Assembly: GCF_901709675.1 (NCBI RefSeq) | Contig: NC_051091.1 | Span: 8,838,967 to 8,902,966 of the forward strand | Reading direction: 5' to 3' | Origin: Syngnathus acus | Lineage: Eukaryota; Chordata; Actinopteri; Syngnathiformes; Syngnathidae | Length of the DNA stretch: 64,000 bases | Part shown: in pieces, positions 51,012 through 63,400 of the stretch | Numbering within the stretch: the stretch's first letter is position 1 | How the letters are laid out: every line of letters starts with the position of its first letter | The notes under the pieces: model-generated | Seen by the model: only the letters and a program-made list of their open reading frames with translations | Database searches by the model: none | Told to the model about the DNA's origin: nothing | Program-made: the position numbers and the translations under genes

Positions 51012-53968
51012 ATGCCTAAAGTGAGAAAATCTAAAGGAGGAGGTGAAAACCGGGGGCAGTCGGACACGCTGGTTGACCAGATGCTACAGGGCGACACGGT
51101 TCGAGGGAAAGACAAAAGCCGAGTGAAGCTTCGGGACGATCGGATTGAGAGCGAAGACAAGTACGTGAACGAACGTCTGTCCAGGAAGATCCTGCAACAA
51201 GCCAGGATTCAGCAAGAGGAACTCCAGAGCGAATATGGCCTGCCGCCAAAGAAGAAAGCACCCGTCACTGTTCTTGGTAAGTAGTATTTAGTATTTTTAT
51301 CCCTCTGTTTATGTTATTTGCTTTGTATTGAGTAATACAAAAGAAGTCCAAAACAATCAAGCACACTAATGATGTAGGCTAATCAAAGTTTTGTCAGAGA
51401 GAGTGCAATCACCAGAAAATAAAGCGGATTGTTTTAGATTTATGGCCTACAAGTGTTTTTTTTATATAAATATTAACCATATTTTTGGCATGTTCCGTCT
51501 TTGTACAAATTTGCTTGTATTATTGTAACCTACAGTTTTTCTGCACGGTTTTCAAATCTTTTGGGAAAGAAGTATTGTTGTCCTGTGTCAAATGTGACAG
51601 CAACAATGTGTTTATCAATGTGTGTTTTATTTTATTTTTCATCCTTGGAATTATTCTTCAGGTTCCTCATCTCAGGATGCAGATTCAGACGAGGAGTGGC
51701 CAGAGCTGGGAGCAACAGTTGGTAAAGATGATGCCAACGCTGTGTATGACACCGAAGTTGTGGTCGACCCTGATGACGAGAAAGCGATGGAGATGTTCAT
51801 GAATAAGAATCCCCCAATGAGGCAAGACCCGTGTACAACAATGGCTTCAAGTATGCAAAATAATAGACAAATAAATGAATTGTGTATGTGTGCATGTGTT
51901 TTGTCTTCTAGGCGAACACTAGCGGACATTATAATGGAGAAGATAACAGAAAAACAGACCGAAGTGGGAACAGTGATGTCAGAAGTATCTGGCTGTCCAA
52001 TGAAACAACTCGACCCCAGAGTAGTAGAAGTGTACAGAGGTGTCAATAAGGTGAATTGTCTTCAAATTAGACAACCACAAAAAAAAAAAAGAATAATTTT
52101 GAATTCATTTTCATCCAAGTGCATTCGGCACCCTGAGTGGAGTTCAGGCACAATTTAAATGTGTATTACTTTCACTTCAGGTCCTGTCAAAATATCGCAG
52201 TGGAAAGTTGCCAAAGGCTTTCAAAATAATACCAGCGCTTTCGAACTGGGAGCAGGTCCTGTATTTGACTGAGCCTGAGACCTGGACGGCAGCTGCCATG
52301 TATCAAGCGACACGGTCCGTTTCCCCAATTGACACAAATAAGCATTTGATCCGAATTTGAGTGTGTTTATCTTCTTTTGTTGCAGAATCTTCTCCTCTAA
52401 TCTGAAAGAGCGAATGGCCCAGAGATTTTACAATTTGGTGGTGTTGCCCAGAGTTCGGGATGATATTGCAGAGTACAAGAGACTGAACTTTCATCTTTAT
52501 AGTGCTCTGAAGAAAGCCTTGTTCAAACCGGGTGCCTGGTTTAAAGGTGAGATGTTTACACAAGGGTAGTCTCATGACATCTGATAATGAGGTGTTTCAA
52601 AAATCCAGTCTTTCCAGAGTTAATCATCACTTTTATTGACATTGTTAGGGGAATGTTTATTTCTGTGGTACTGCACTAACAGTTTTTACATATTACAAAT
52701 GGAGTTTCTTTCACTTTAGTTTTAGGGTGTCTTCAGAGTTAAAAATGTATTGTAATTATATTCCACTTCCCCACTGTAGTTGAAAGTGTAGAGTTAAAAA
52801 CATACCAAATTATTTAAAGTATGTCCTTGACAAAGTTTCCGACACTAATAGATACATCACGGAAATTGGTTACGTAATAATTTAATTTTTGGGATTTTCC
52901 ACTATGACTCATATTTTGGACCTGTCATTGCGTAATACGTCCACTTGGTGGCAGTGTTGCACACAGAAAAACATGTTGCTGCTGCTTGTAGTTTCCAATG
53001 AAGGCATAATTCATGTTAATCATGTGCACTATTAAAATACAGTATATGCTTTTTAAAGTCAAATGTGTACTGAAACCACAGAAATATGAATTGGTGCAGC
53101 ATTTTTTATTTTCAGAAAGGTACACTGCATGAAAATAAAAAAATAAAAGATTTTAATCTGTATTATTTTTTTTTCTCTGTCCCACAGGTATATTGATACC
53201 GCTGTGTGAATCTGGGACATGCACTCTCAGAGAGGCAATCATCATTGGAAGCATCCTGACAAAGTGTTCTATTCCTGTGCTCCACGCCAGGTAAGCATTG
53301 TCTCACCTGAGACGAACGTTATTGTCTCGTCTATAAAAGGCCTTCTACTGTGTCAGACATGGTATTACACGTCACACTATTATGTAATCCTCCCTACTGT
53401 CAACCACAGTTATAGTTGATTAAATTTATATTATTTTGTAAGATTAAAACAGTTCTTAATAAAATGCCCCTTAATAGCTTCAGGCACTGTAGTTTTTTAA
53501 TTTAAAAATGAGCACTTTGCAATATGTATGTAGGTGGGGTCAGTTTGCATGAGGTGAAAGATTACATAAATCATACTTTTTTTTATTGATTTTTTTCTTT
53601 TTTTACCTTTCAGTGCCACGATGCTCAAATTGGCAGAGATGGAGTATAACGGTGCCAACAGCATTTTCCTGCGTCTGTTGCTCGACAAGAAATACGCCCT
53701 GCCTTTCCGTGTGCTGGATGCCTTGGTGGCTCACTTCCTGTCTTTCCGCAGCGAAAAACGAGTGCTTCCTGTGCTCTGGCATCAGAGTTTACTCACACTA
53801 GCTCAGCGCTACAAGGCTGACCTGGCCTCCGAACAGAAGACAGCGCTGCTGGAGCTGCTCAAGATACAAACCCACCCTCAGATCTCGGCAGAGATTCGTA
53901 GAGAACTGCAAAACTCTGAGTCACGGGATATTGAGATCGGAATCCCCGCTAACATTGATATGGACTGA
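51012..53968 (+). CDS. bysl: Bystin, 40S ribosome biogenesis factor
   Basis: Bystin (yeast Enp1) is a nucleolar factor needed for 18S rRNA processing and 40S export. Exons: 51012-51276, 51662-51821, 51912-52050, 52181-52314, 52386-52546, 53188-53290 and 53614-53968, giving 1317 nt and 438 aa (human 437). The N-terminus is [20 protein letters not shown]. The conserved body includes [98 protein letters not shown] and [20 protein letters not shown]. The second intron apparently uses a GC donor (51822-51823). The frame is otherwise intact. Confidence 0.96.
51822..51911 (+). other. bysl: Probable GC-AG intron of bysl
   Basis: The exon reads AAT-CCC-CCA-ATG-AG and is followed by GCAAGACC; the next exon begins GCGAACACT after CTTCTAG. 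Joining gives NPPMRRTLADI, against human NPPARRTLADI. A weak GT (CCC|GTGTAC at 51831) also keeps frame but would add three residues, QDP in place of one Arg, not seen in the family. Confidence 0.65.
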
Positions 53969-54760
53969 AAATGTGTTAATCCTTTTTTCCTACACAGTAC
54001 GTTGGGCAGAATTTCAACTTGGACTTTTTGGTATTTAAAAAGTGCATTAATGTCACCGGAGTTGCAGTGTCTGCTAAGAAATGCTGTCTGTGTATTTGAT
54101 GATGACTACAACTCAAAGCAGCAGTTTGTAGTATTAAAAGAAAACTGAATCCACAACAAATTGGAATGGAGATCACCTTATTTCTTTCCTCTGTTTAACC
54201 ATTCCCAAATATAGAACTCTACCTATGTGAGGAATGTACGTATTTTGTCTAATTGTTTTTTTTTTTTCCCTCATGTGAAGTAGACCTCAGCAAATCCAAT
54301 TTATTTGAGCAAAACATTCATATTTTGCACTACTGGTTTGCTGGTTTTATTTTAATACCTTACAACATTTTTTATAATTTCAAGTGATCAACTAAAAACA
54401 ATATATCTTATCTTGAATTATACTGGTACACAAATTATTTACTAATTGTTTTTAAATCAGCTAAGCAAGTACATTTTCTTAGATAAATTTTGTGCAGATT
54501 CCGAACCTGCCCTTATTTTTTCTCTAGCTCATCAGATTTATATCATATATGTAATATAATAATAGAAAAAAAAAATAGACATTAAAAAAATGTCAAACGT
54601 ACTTTTAAGGGCATGAAAAGCCACCTCATTAAAAGTAGCAGTTCAGTAGTTTTATCTCCAGTTTTTTCCAATTTGGAACAGTCCAATTTATTTGAGGTAA
54701 ATTTGCACCAATGGGTTTGTTCATTGAGCAGCATTTGAATGCTAACGTCAATATGCTAAA
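53969..54760. other. bysl 3' UTR and ccnd3 upstream region
   Basis: The bysl 3' UTR probably ends soon after ATTAAA at about 54131-54136. The remainder is AT-rich, and I see no exon until the candidate ccnd3 exon 1 near 54761. Confidence 0.45.
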
Positions 54761-56284
54761 ATGTCCACGTTGAACACCCAACCCGTTAACACGGTAAGTT
54801 TATTCATTTCAGAATAAGTCGACGATAAGATACTGCCTCAGTAATTAATTTAATGTTTGCTATAACGAGATTAAGATATTTTGTGCTAATTTACAGCAAT
54901 AACATTAAAGGAAATTCAATATGCTAGCAGAAAAGCTAAAATAAGATAAAATAGCTAAATGCTAAGCGTTAACTTCGTAGTCAAATAACATTAACCTAAT
55001 TTTAACGAGATGTGTAAAAGTGAAGTTTAAGTTTCATATTTTCTCACAATTTAAAACTATTCCCTCGCATTATCTGGCATTCTTTTAACAAAGTATCCCA
55101 ATGATCAGGAGTAATGAAATCACTTAATATTCAGTTGTTTGATAAAGAAATAAACCAACATTAATATTAAATGTAATTTTAATCTACGTTTTATTTTAGT
55201 TTGCCAGCTATAAATATTCAACAATTTTTCCAATTTCTGGGAAACGCTGTTCTGCCATACCCATTTGCTTATTTGTTGACTGTATTTCGTGTTTGTTTTT
55301 AATTTAAAGTCATGCAAGGTGGAATATTGTGTCCCTGAACTGGAATTTGATTATGACGTCGTTGTACGGGCGGGCTACGACCTGGAATTATTTGGAGACC
55401 TCCGGGCTGTCCAAAGCCTGCGGGCCCTGGAGGTGGGCACCACTAGCCAGGGGTCTTCTCACATGCCTGGAATCCCGCAGAACATCCAGGCGTTCAAGAG
55501 GAAGATGCTCATCATGTGGATGTTCAAGGTATTCCAACAATTTTCCATGTGAGTTTAATACAGATTCTGTAGCGGTAACTAAGTTCTCCTCCAGGTATGT
55601 GAGGAGCAGAAATGTGAGGAGGAGGTGTTCCCGCTGGCAGCCCACTACCTGGACTCATACCTGAGCCACCATGTTGTGCCAGACTCAACGCTGCAGCTTT
55701 TAGGCGTCGTCACCATGTTGCTAGCTTCCAAAATGAGAGAGACTTTTCCTCTGACAACCACCAAGCTGTGCATCTACACAGACTTCTCCGTTACATTGCC
55801 AGAAATCCTGGTAAATGTGTTCCCTGGATATGTAATCAGTGCACACTTCATTTATCCATTAACATGTAGTATTTTAATTGTAGTACTGAAACATTTCTGT
55901 GCCTCTTGTAGTTCAGCAAGCTAACCAAACTATTCCAGTGTAGAAACACAATTTTTAATACCGCTCTATAAAATTACAACTCATTTAGTCTACCTGTTTT
56001 CGCCGAAGTAGTTCACCCACAGTTATTACGCAACTTGCCACAGGGGTTATTAGGACAAAACCGCAGAAAAACATATTTGAGCTGCACAAACATTCCCCCA
56101 GTGTTGTTTTTTCTTCCCTTTGATATACTGGATCATTTATCTCTTCAGATCTCTAAAAGGATCTTTTAAATTACCCCCTTTGGTTACACAGGCCACAACA
56201 GGCATTTATTGATGGTTCATAGTCAGCTGTAATTTTCTAAACTAAAAAGCAACAAGTACAGTATAACTTGGGGAACTCATAGAA

Positions 56285-56319
<35 letters not shown>

Positions 56320-58736
56320 GCAGGAGTTTGAGGTGTCAGTGGTGTCCAGGCTAGGCTGGCGTCTGGCCTCCGTGCTCCCCTCTGATTTCTTGGAGCCCAT
56401 TCTTCATGCACTGTCCTTTCTCCCGACCCAGCACCTTCCTAACTTGCGCCGACATGTCCACACCTACGTCGCGTTGGCAGCCATCGGTGAGTTGCATAAC
56501 TAAGTTACATAAAATCCGGCAAATGTCAATATGAATTGTGTGGTGATAAGACCACAGTGCCAAGTAATGTTTATTTTTTATTGTTTGACATTTCGCATGC
56601 GTGCGTTTTAACAGGTTTTATCATTATATCCTACAGGGATATCTTGATCTCCGTTTGTTTTCCTACTTACTTTGGTAAATATTTAACTATGTGGTGGGGT
56701 TCATCATGTCTTCTGCTTAGTAAGGTTGTTAACTACTAGACTCCTGCTTCCAAAAAATTAAAGCTGCACTGTCTTTAAAAAAAACTGCTGCTCAGTTTCC
56801 AACTAGGGCCAGAAGAGTCCATGACACCAGTGCCAATTTAGTGAAACAATTTTAAGTAGCAAAGGACATCAGGGGGTCATCAAACCCAATTTCTTTCTCA
56901 AAAAATGCTGATAAACTTTAATCATCAATTTCCTATGGTGGACGGGTATAAATAAAAGATTGGAAATGACCCAAAAGTCGATTATCTGCCTCACGAACTT
57001 TGTCACACAATATTTACGTCAACCTTCAGAGCTTGCCTGACATGCCATCGAACAGTGCGTGCATTATGCAACGTTTGTCTTAATGTCTGAAATCTTAGGC
57101 AAAAATTTAGATCTGAGTCCGGTAGCAGAGTGTCTCTAAAATGAAATTGTTTAGTTTAGATTCTAAAATTTACATTGCTCTACCGATAGTCATTCCCAAA
57201 TTGAGCATTAACTGCGGAAATGAAGTGACTTCCACCACTGGGAACAGCTAGAATGCAGCTATAAGTTTGATTGTGTCGTGTCAGCAGTTCATTTAGGAGA
57301 CAGTGAGCTGAGTTTGTGTAATTCAGTATTGTGTGCAGTGAATGACCGCTGTCCCTCTATTCAGCCCACGCTTCTCACGAAGCTATGTGGCGCTGCCCCA
57401 GGCGATAGGTCCCAGCACTCTGACATATAAAACCTCACAAAAAGTTACGATAATTCCCGGCCCCCTGACACTGTGACCCATTCACAGAGGTGTGCGAGGA
57501 AAGATTGAAAAGTACACTCAGCGTCTCGGCACTTCTCCCTGAGGCGCTTTCTTCATGAGGCGGGTGTGCCGACAATAGCAGCATCTGTCATATTTATCTG
57601 TCCTCCTCTTCTTACGACACTTGATGTTATTTAGGGAACCACAATAGATTTAACTGCAAGATACAGTAATTGACTGCAGTAACTTGAATTACAAATTATT
57701 GACCAACATAAAGATAATATATAAAATATAAGCAAATAATAGATCGTCCTATTTGATCAGAATGAAAAGTTTGCATACACTAATGAGGAACTAACTCAGT
57801 GTGACAAACTGACATGAAATGAAAATCAGAATGTAAGTATTTCAAAGAAAAAATATTTGCCTGCTTTTTTTTAATATGATTCGATAACCTTCAATGTGTT
57901 ACAATAATGTGTTGCTTGAACGAATGAGTGCGTGACCAGAAGAACAATGAAAATGTTTTCATCCCGTCGGCTACAGAACGAATATTAAGTTGAAGCCAAC
58001 TGTTTTTGTCCTCAACATGGAAACAAAACAAAGGACTTCTGCATTTTTGCAATTGTACTTCTGCATTCTTGAATATGATTTCTGTATTTTCTATCCGGAG
58101 AAAATGCCTAAAAATATCTGAAAATGTGTTGGGGGTAAGAGTGACGAAAGTATGAAGTGATTTATGTTGTGATCTCTGCTGAGCATTTTTACAAGTTAGA
58201 TTAAAATGTGGCTTAACACTTCTTGACTTGACCGAGTTGTCATCTTTATGTTGTTTGTATCTTTTATTCATTGATTTGCAGAATTTAAGTCTTCTGACTT
58301 TTTGCCCTCCACCCTTGCTTGTGCCTGTGTGACAATGGCAACACAGCAGCTCAAATTGGCAGACTCACCAGAGTCACTGCTCAAGTTTCTAGCCAATCTC
58401 CTGGTCATTGATCTGGTACGAATCATGTTTCACTTTCAACTATTGTCGAAACTCAATGTTTGCGATTGTATTGCAGTGGAATATTGATCATTGGACGTTG
58501 TCCGAGGCCCGCAGTTGAACCTTTGTTCTCTTTGTGGGTTACCATGGCGACAGGGCTCCATCCTCCTCTGCTACAGCAAGCTTCAGAGAGTAGTGGAGCT
58601 CAACCTGCTTTCCCCTGTCCAAGCCGCTGTTTGCAGATCAGAGGTCAGTCAGACACCCGTCAGCCTTTCATTGACGTCAGTGACGCCTGGTGAAAACCAA
58701 CTGGAAACTCCTCCCTGCCAACACAGGCAAGTGTGA
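54761..58736 (+). CDS. ccnd3: D-type cyclin, divergent CCND3-like
   Basis: D cyclins activate CDK4/6 to phosphorylate Rb. Exons: candidate 54761-54793 ([11 protein letters not shown]), 55310-55528, 55595-55810, 56324-56486, 58282-58415 and 58554-58736; 948 nt, 315 aa, all phases matching. The cyclin box is clear: [48 protein letters not shown]. The region before it ([17 protein letters not shown]) aligns with the D-cyclin N-terminal helix. The usual N-terminal MELLC.E with its Rb-binding LxCxE is replaced by [12 protein letters not shown]. The C-terminal fifth is divergent, with three TP sites but no TPTDV degron. Position next to bysl indicates ccnd3; exon 1 is inferred. Confidence 0.82.
56286..56319 (+). 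repeat. (GT)n microsatellite abutting a ccnd3 splice acceptor
   Basis: About 16 GT units run directly into TTGCAG, the acceptor of the exon beginning at 56324. The repeat stands in for the normal polypyrimidine tract. Confidence 0.9.
56487..58281 (+). other. ccnd3: Long ccnd3 intron, no internal gene seen
   Basis: At 1.8 kb this is the longest ccnd3 intron. It is AT-rich; I recognise no exon, RNA gene or complete repeat. Confidence 0.5.
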
Positions 58737-58990
58737 ATGTAGCAGGCCCGAAATATCTTTCTGCTCACACAGCAAAAAATATTTGTTGTTTGCAACAGCA
58801 ATGTGCTGCAATGTTTTTCATTTTCTAATGACCACCGTGTTGAAGATTGTTTTGAGGTACTTTCCAAATCTTATTGCAGTCAGCTTTCAAATTTATTGTT
58901 GCACATTTACTTGTATCAAACAAGCAGTAATATCCGAGTTTCATTTGTATTTTGTATGAAAAGCATGTTTAAAATCTTTAAAAAGTGTTC

Positions 58991-58996
58991 AATAAA
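58991..58996 (+). terminator. ccnd3: ccnd3 polyadenylation signal
   Basis: Consensus AATAAA (GTTCAATAAATTTC), about 255 bp after the stop codon. Confidence 0.65.
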
Positions 58997-59066
58997 TTTC
59001 ATTGTTACTACAAAGATTAAACATGATTGACAGCATGAAGCAGCACTTTAGATACTTAAAAAAATA

Positions 59067-59072
59067 TTTATT
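59067..59072 (-). terminator. nuak2: nuak2 polyadenylation signal
   Basis: Consensus AATAAA on the reverse strand (CTCAATAAATATTT), about 1.34 kb after the nuak2 stop. Confidence 0.6.
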
Positions 59073-60411
59073 GAGGCCCTCATCCCAGTAACAAGAGTGA
59101 CAAGACAATAACTTTGGCACAACAAAAGGTATTGAAATAATTAAAAGCACATGAAGTTGTACCAAAAATATCAATACCTGCTTTCATGAACACTGCTCCT
59201 TCAATTATTGAAATGACAATGAGCTGAAATTCTGACAATTCAACTTTGCATGTTATCTACACACATTTACATCTGATTTACATTCCCGATAAGCTTCAGT
59301 TTGTTCAAGAAAAAATTGAAACAAAACCGTTGCCATCATCAACATTCCAGTTTTGTTTATCTTTTTCCGTTTTATCAATACAGTAATTTCACCACCATTT
59401 CTCATGACATCACTTTCTGATGGTATAACTTTTGCGATTTAGAAAGTAATATCAGAAACTCCAGTGTAAAGTAAGAGACACAGAAATGTCTTTTTCTTAA
59501 ACCACAATTGAATGCCATAAAACAAACACTAAGCATAGCTATCAAATTTTTGTTAATCAAGCATTTTGATAGCGTGATGCAGTTTGGATAGGTCTGTTCA
59601 CGTGTAAGCTATAAAAGAATAGCAGCTCTTATCAGGCTTTAGCAAAATCCCCATAGCACTTCCTCATGAAATGGAAGACCTGCGTCATACCCAAAAACCA
59701 TGCGCCATCATTTACTTCAGCAGTTACACATTAACATTCAACTAAGAAAGCCCAGTGTTTACGTCAAACAATTGCTGCTGTTTTTCCCGGCTCGTGACTG
59801 GAAAACGTCACCTGTTGAAAGACAGTAGCCGCCTGTGCACGTGCATGCGTGGGATTAAATTTGGGTGTAGCAGCAGGTCCAACAGGTTACGCATGTGTGT
59901 TAAGTTGTTAGTCATGTCATCGTTCAAATTTAGGCCAGAAATCGTTTCAAAGCAAAACATGGATCGTAAGTAATCTGACCTGAGCGCTTGGGCAGTTTTC
60001 TTTGGTATCTTGTAATGTTGAAGTTTGAATGCAGTAAAAGCTGAGAAGCTGTACTCATATTGAACCTGGCTGACAATGACATTAATTGATAAAAGTGCAA
60101 TGTTTTATATTAGGCCCAGGGACCACCAAATGACTGACATCCAACAATAACTTACATTCAAGGTGTTTTGGTTCTAGGGTGAATTTTGATTACGCCAAGT
60201 TTGAGGCCCTGAGACTCCATCTTGCATTTTTTTTTACAAAAAAATCATTCATTTTTGAACATGACCAAGCCATGAATTCTCTCTGCCGCTTCCCTTTTTT
60301 TGGTGTGTGCAATTCCTGATGTTGGCCACTGAGACAATGCCTAAAGTGCACTTGTTCGAATGTACTTTGGCAGAGGGGCCATGTATGATGGCGACAGAGC
60401 CTTCGTGGTGT

Positions 60412-63400
60412 TCAGCTTGGAGCGGGGCTGTGAATCATCAAGGCCTGCTTATAAGCCTGAGTGACATTATCGCAGTCTGTAATGGAGAAGGCGCTGTCGG
60501 CCACGCCGGCGTCGTAGCAGTTCCACCGCCTCTGCAGCCCGTCTCCGAGAATACCCTCTTCTTGAATGTCCAGCAGGTTGTCGGCTGAAACGCATCCTCT
60601 CATGGTGGGCCTACCGGCTTTCTCTGGGCGTGCAGGAAGTCCTACACAGTCTGGAAGATCGAGTTGGTCAAATGACTCTGAGGACAGAATGCTGTCCTCG
60701 CTGATGGCACCACTTGAGCTCGGCCTGGTGCTTCGGCTGGGTAATGAAACGGTCAGCTGATCCAATGAGCCGAACTCCTGAAGCCCACCCGAGGAGAACT
60801 TTCCATTCCGCTTGAGGATGCCTTTTCTGTGGGTCGAAGCCGAGGGGCACGCTTTGGATTGTTGCACCCAGCCAGAGTCACTGTTCTCAGGAGAGGAGGA
60901 ATAGTAGCCAGATTCCTGCTCTGTGGGCTTCTTTAGGATACCTTTGCGAGGTTGCATTGCAGAGGAGGGCTCACTGGCCGGAGTGGACAAACCCAAAAGG
61001 TTCTTCGGCTCTGCTGAAACCTCAACGGGAGTCTCGCTCATCACCTTCTGTTTCGCGCTGTTTCTTCTTTTTAAAATGCCTTTGGAAGGCCGGGTGTCTG
61101 TACTCCCTTCATGGCCAGGCTGGGAGACATTATTCTCTTTCCGTGACCTCCGCAGAGAGCGTTGGCGCACCACATCACCCCCGCCGCTACCTTGCGAGCG
61201 CAGCAAGCAGCGCATCTTGGAGCCGTTCTCCAGCAAAGGCCTCGACGTACGCCGCAGCCAGCTGGCGACGCCGGCCAACCCGGCCGGGTGCGGCGTTGAC
61301 GGAGCGGTGGCTGCCGTCTCCTCAACTTGGCTAGCCTTTGTCTCAGCCAGGAGGCACCGCTGGTAACCCCAGTTAAGCCACCAGTGTCCTGCTATCTCCT
61401 CAATTGTAGCTCTGCGCTCAGGGTTCACCATTAGCATCCAACGAATGAGACCACACGCATCTGTTAGGAAGCAAGAGGAGTAAATGATTTGTCTACAGCA
61501 CTAAAAATTGCTTCATTAAGTCATCCTAGAAGAGCCCGAGGTACTGTCGTGGCTATGAATTGTGTTCCCCCCCTTGTCAAGAAATGGTCAAACACCCACC
61601 AGAGGGTTTGTTTGGTTTGCGGTAATTTCCGGTGCTGATCTGTTGGACGAGTGCCTTGTGGTTGTTCCCATCAAAGGGCATGGTGCCATGAACCATAGTA
61701 TACAACAGCACTCCGAGAGACCACGTGTCCACCTCCGGCCCACGGTACGGCCGACCGTTGACGATCTCTGGAGATGCGTACAAGGGGCTTCCGCAGAATG
61801 TCTGAAGGTACTCGTCTCTGTGATAAAGGTTTGACAGGCCAAAGTCGGCAATCTGTAACAAAAAAGTGGGAAATAGATACGTCTCTTCCTCGTTGGACAC
61901 CGCAAGGTCTGTAAAAAGCTTGCTTGGATGATTATGTGCCCCAAGCACCTTTGGGATAAACTAAAACAGAGCGTGAGCCAGGTCCCTAACATAAATGACC
62001 TTTGACCCCACAGCATGAATGGACAAAAATTAACCACTAACACAACTGTCCTTTGCAGATACATTCCCTCTCATGTTCAAGTTTAATTACCAGGTGTCCC
62101 AACACATTTTTTCCCATTTAGCGTAAAGTTGATCAATACAACCAATGACTTTTATTTTTAGTCTTAGACACAACTGTGTAATCGATTACAGAGAGCTGTA
62201 TACCTTGACGTTGCCATTGCCATCGAGTAAAATATTCTCCAGTTTCAGATCCCGGTGAACAATTCCATTCTAGAAGAAGAAATGAAAGTAGTCCATATCA
62301 ATTATCTTCACATTCATTTGTGAAATTCCACACATAATCTTTCTCATTGATGTGTACGTTTGTCTACACTACATAAAAGGATTAGGTTGGAACACATTCT
62401 GTCAGCTATGCTGTATTGTCCTTGGCTCTGCGGGGGAGCATGCCTTCCACTAATGTTTGCCTTTTCAAAAATGCAGGTCATCTGCTCACTTGCGGCCAGG
62501 GTCATGCTCCGGGTGGTGCAATGTGAATTTGGCATACAAGATTTATTATCTGCACTTTTTATGATTCAAAGTTGGGCCAAATATGTCCCTTTATATGAGG
62601 GGGGGACCAATAAAAGAAACAAAAGCGACGGTTGACACTGAACATGATGGGGTAATTTACTCTGTAAATAATTATCCAGCCTACATGGAAAGCACCTCCG
62701 CTGAAGCCTTAGCTTTGGGACTGGTGAAGTGCGGCCAATGGTGTGCGAGCATGCTTGTTCTGTTCCATCACACCCTCATTAGTGACCGTGAATGTGTGCG
62801 CTGGGACGGCTGGCCTTCGGCCCTGACGCCGCCTCTCCTCCCCGTGTTCATTTTCCTCTGCATTGTTCTCAGAGCATCCAATCAGCCATCTGACGGTTAA
62901 TAACGGTTATTACGCAACAGCGGGTGGGGCGGGGGAGCTTGGTGCCGTGGAAAGAGCACGAGCTGAGCGATTAGTCCGAGGGGAGCTCTATGTCATTGCC
63001 GTGAGGAAGCGCTTGGAAGGGATATGGGGTCAAGCCAACACCTGCAAAGTCCAGCTATTGCAACACGTGGGCTGTTCTTTCTTACCTGATGGCAGTAGTG
63101 CACAGCGGACACAATCTGTCTGAAGAAGTGCCTCGACTCCCGCTCGGTTATCTGCCTCCTGTCGCAGATGTGGTCGTACAAGTCCCCCCTGCTGGCGTAT
63201 TCCATCACAATCACGATTTTGTCCTTATTCTCAAAGACTGAAAAGGACAGATGAAAGCAGTTAATTGTTTTCAAAATACTGAGTGATAAGACTTTATATA
63301 TAAATTTCATTAACACTATCAGAGGCATCCATTTTTTCTACTGCTCATTACTACCCCCTACAGGACTGGAGGGGAACACGTACTGTCTTTCACGTTTCGG

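Larger units (their letters stand above)
58737..60411. other. ccnd3 and nuak2 3' UTRs, tail to tail
   Basis: The ccnd3 3' UTR ends near AATAAA at 58991-58996. The nuak2 3' UTR, read leftward from the stop at 60412, ends near a reverse AATAAA at 59067-59072. The two signals are only about 70 bp apart, so the transcripts nearly meet or overlap. No other gene is seen. Confidence 0.6.

Noticed and set aside
60923-61366. Forward frames of 147 and 125 residues
   Set aside because: Shadows of the nuak2 terminal exon on the opposite strand.
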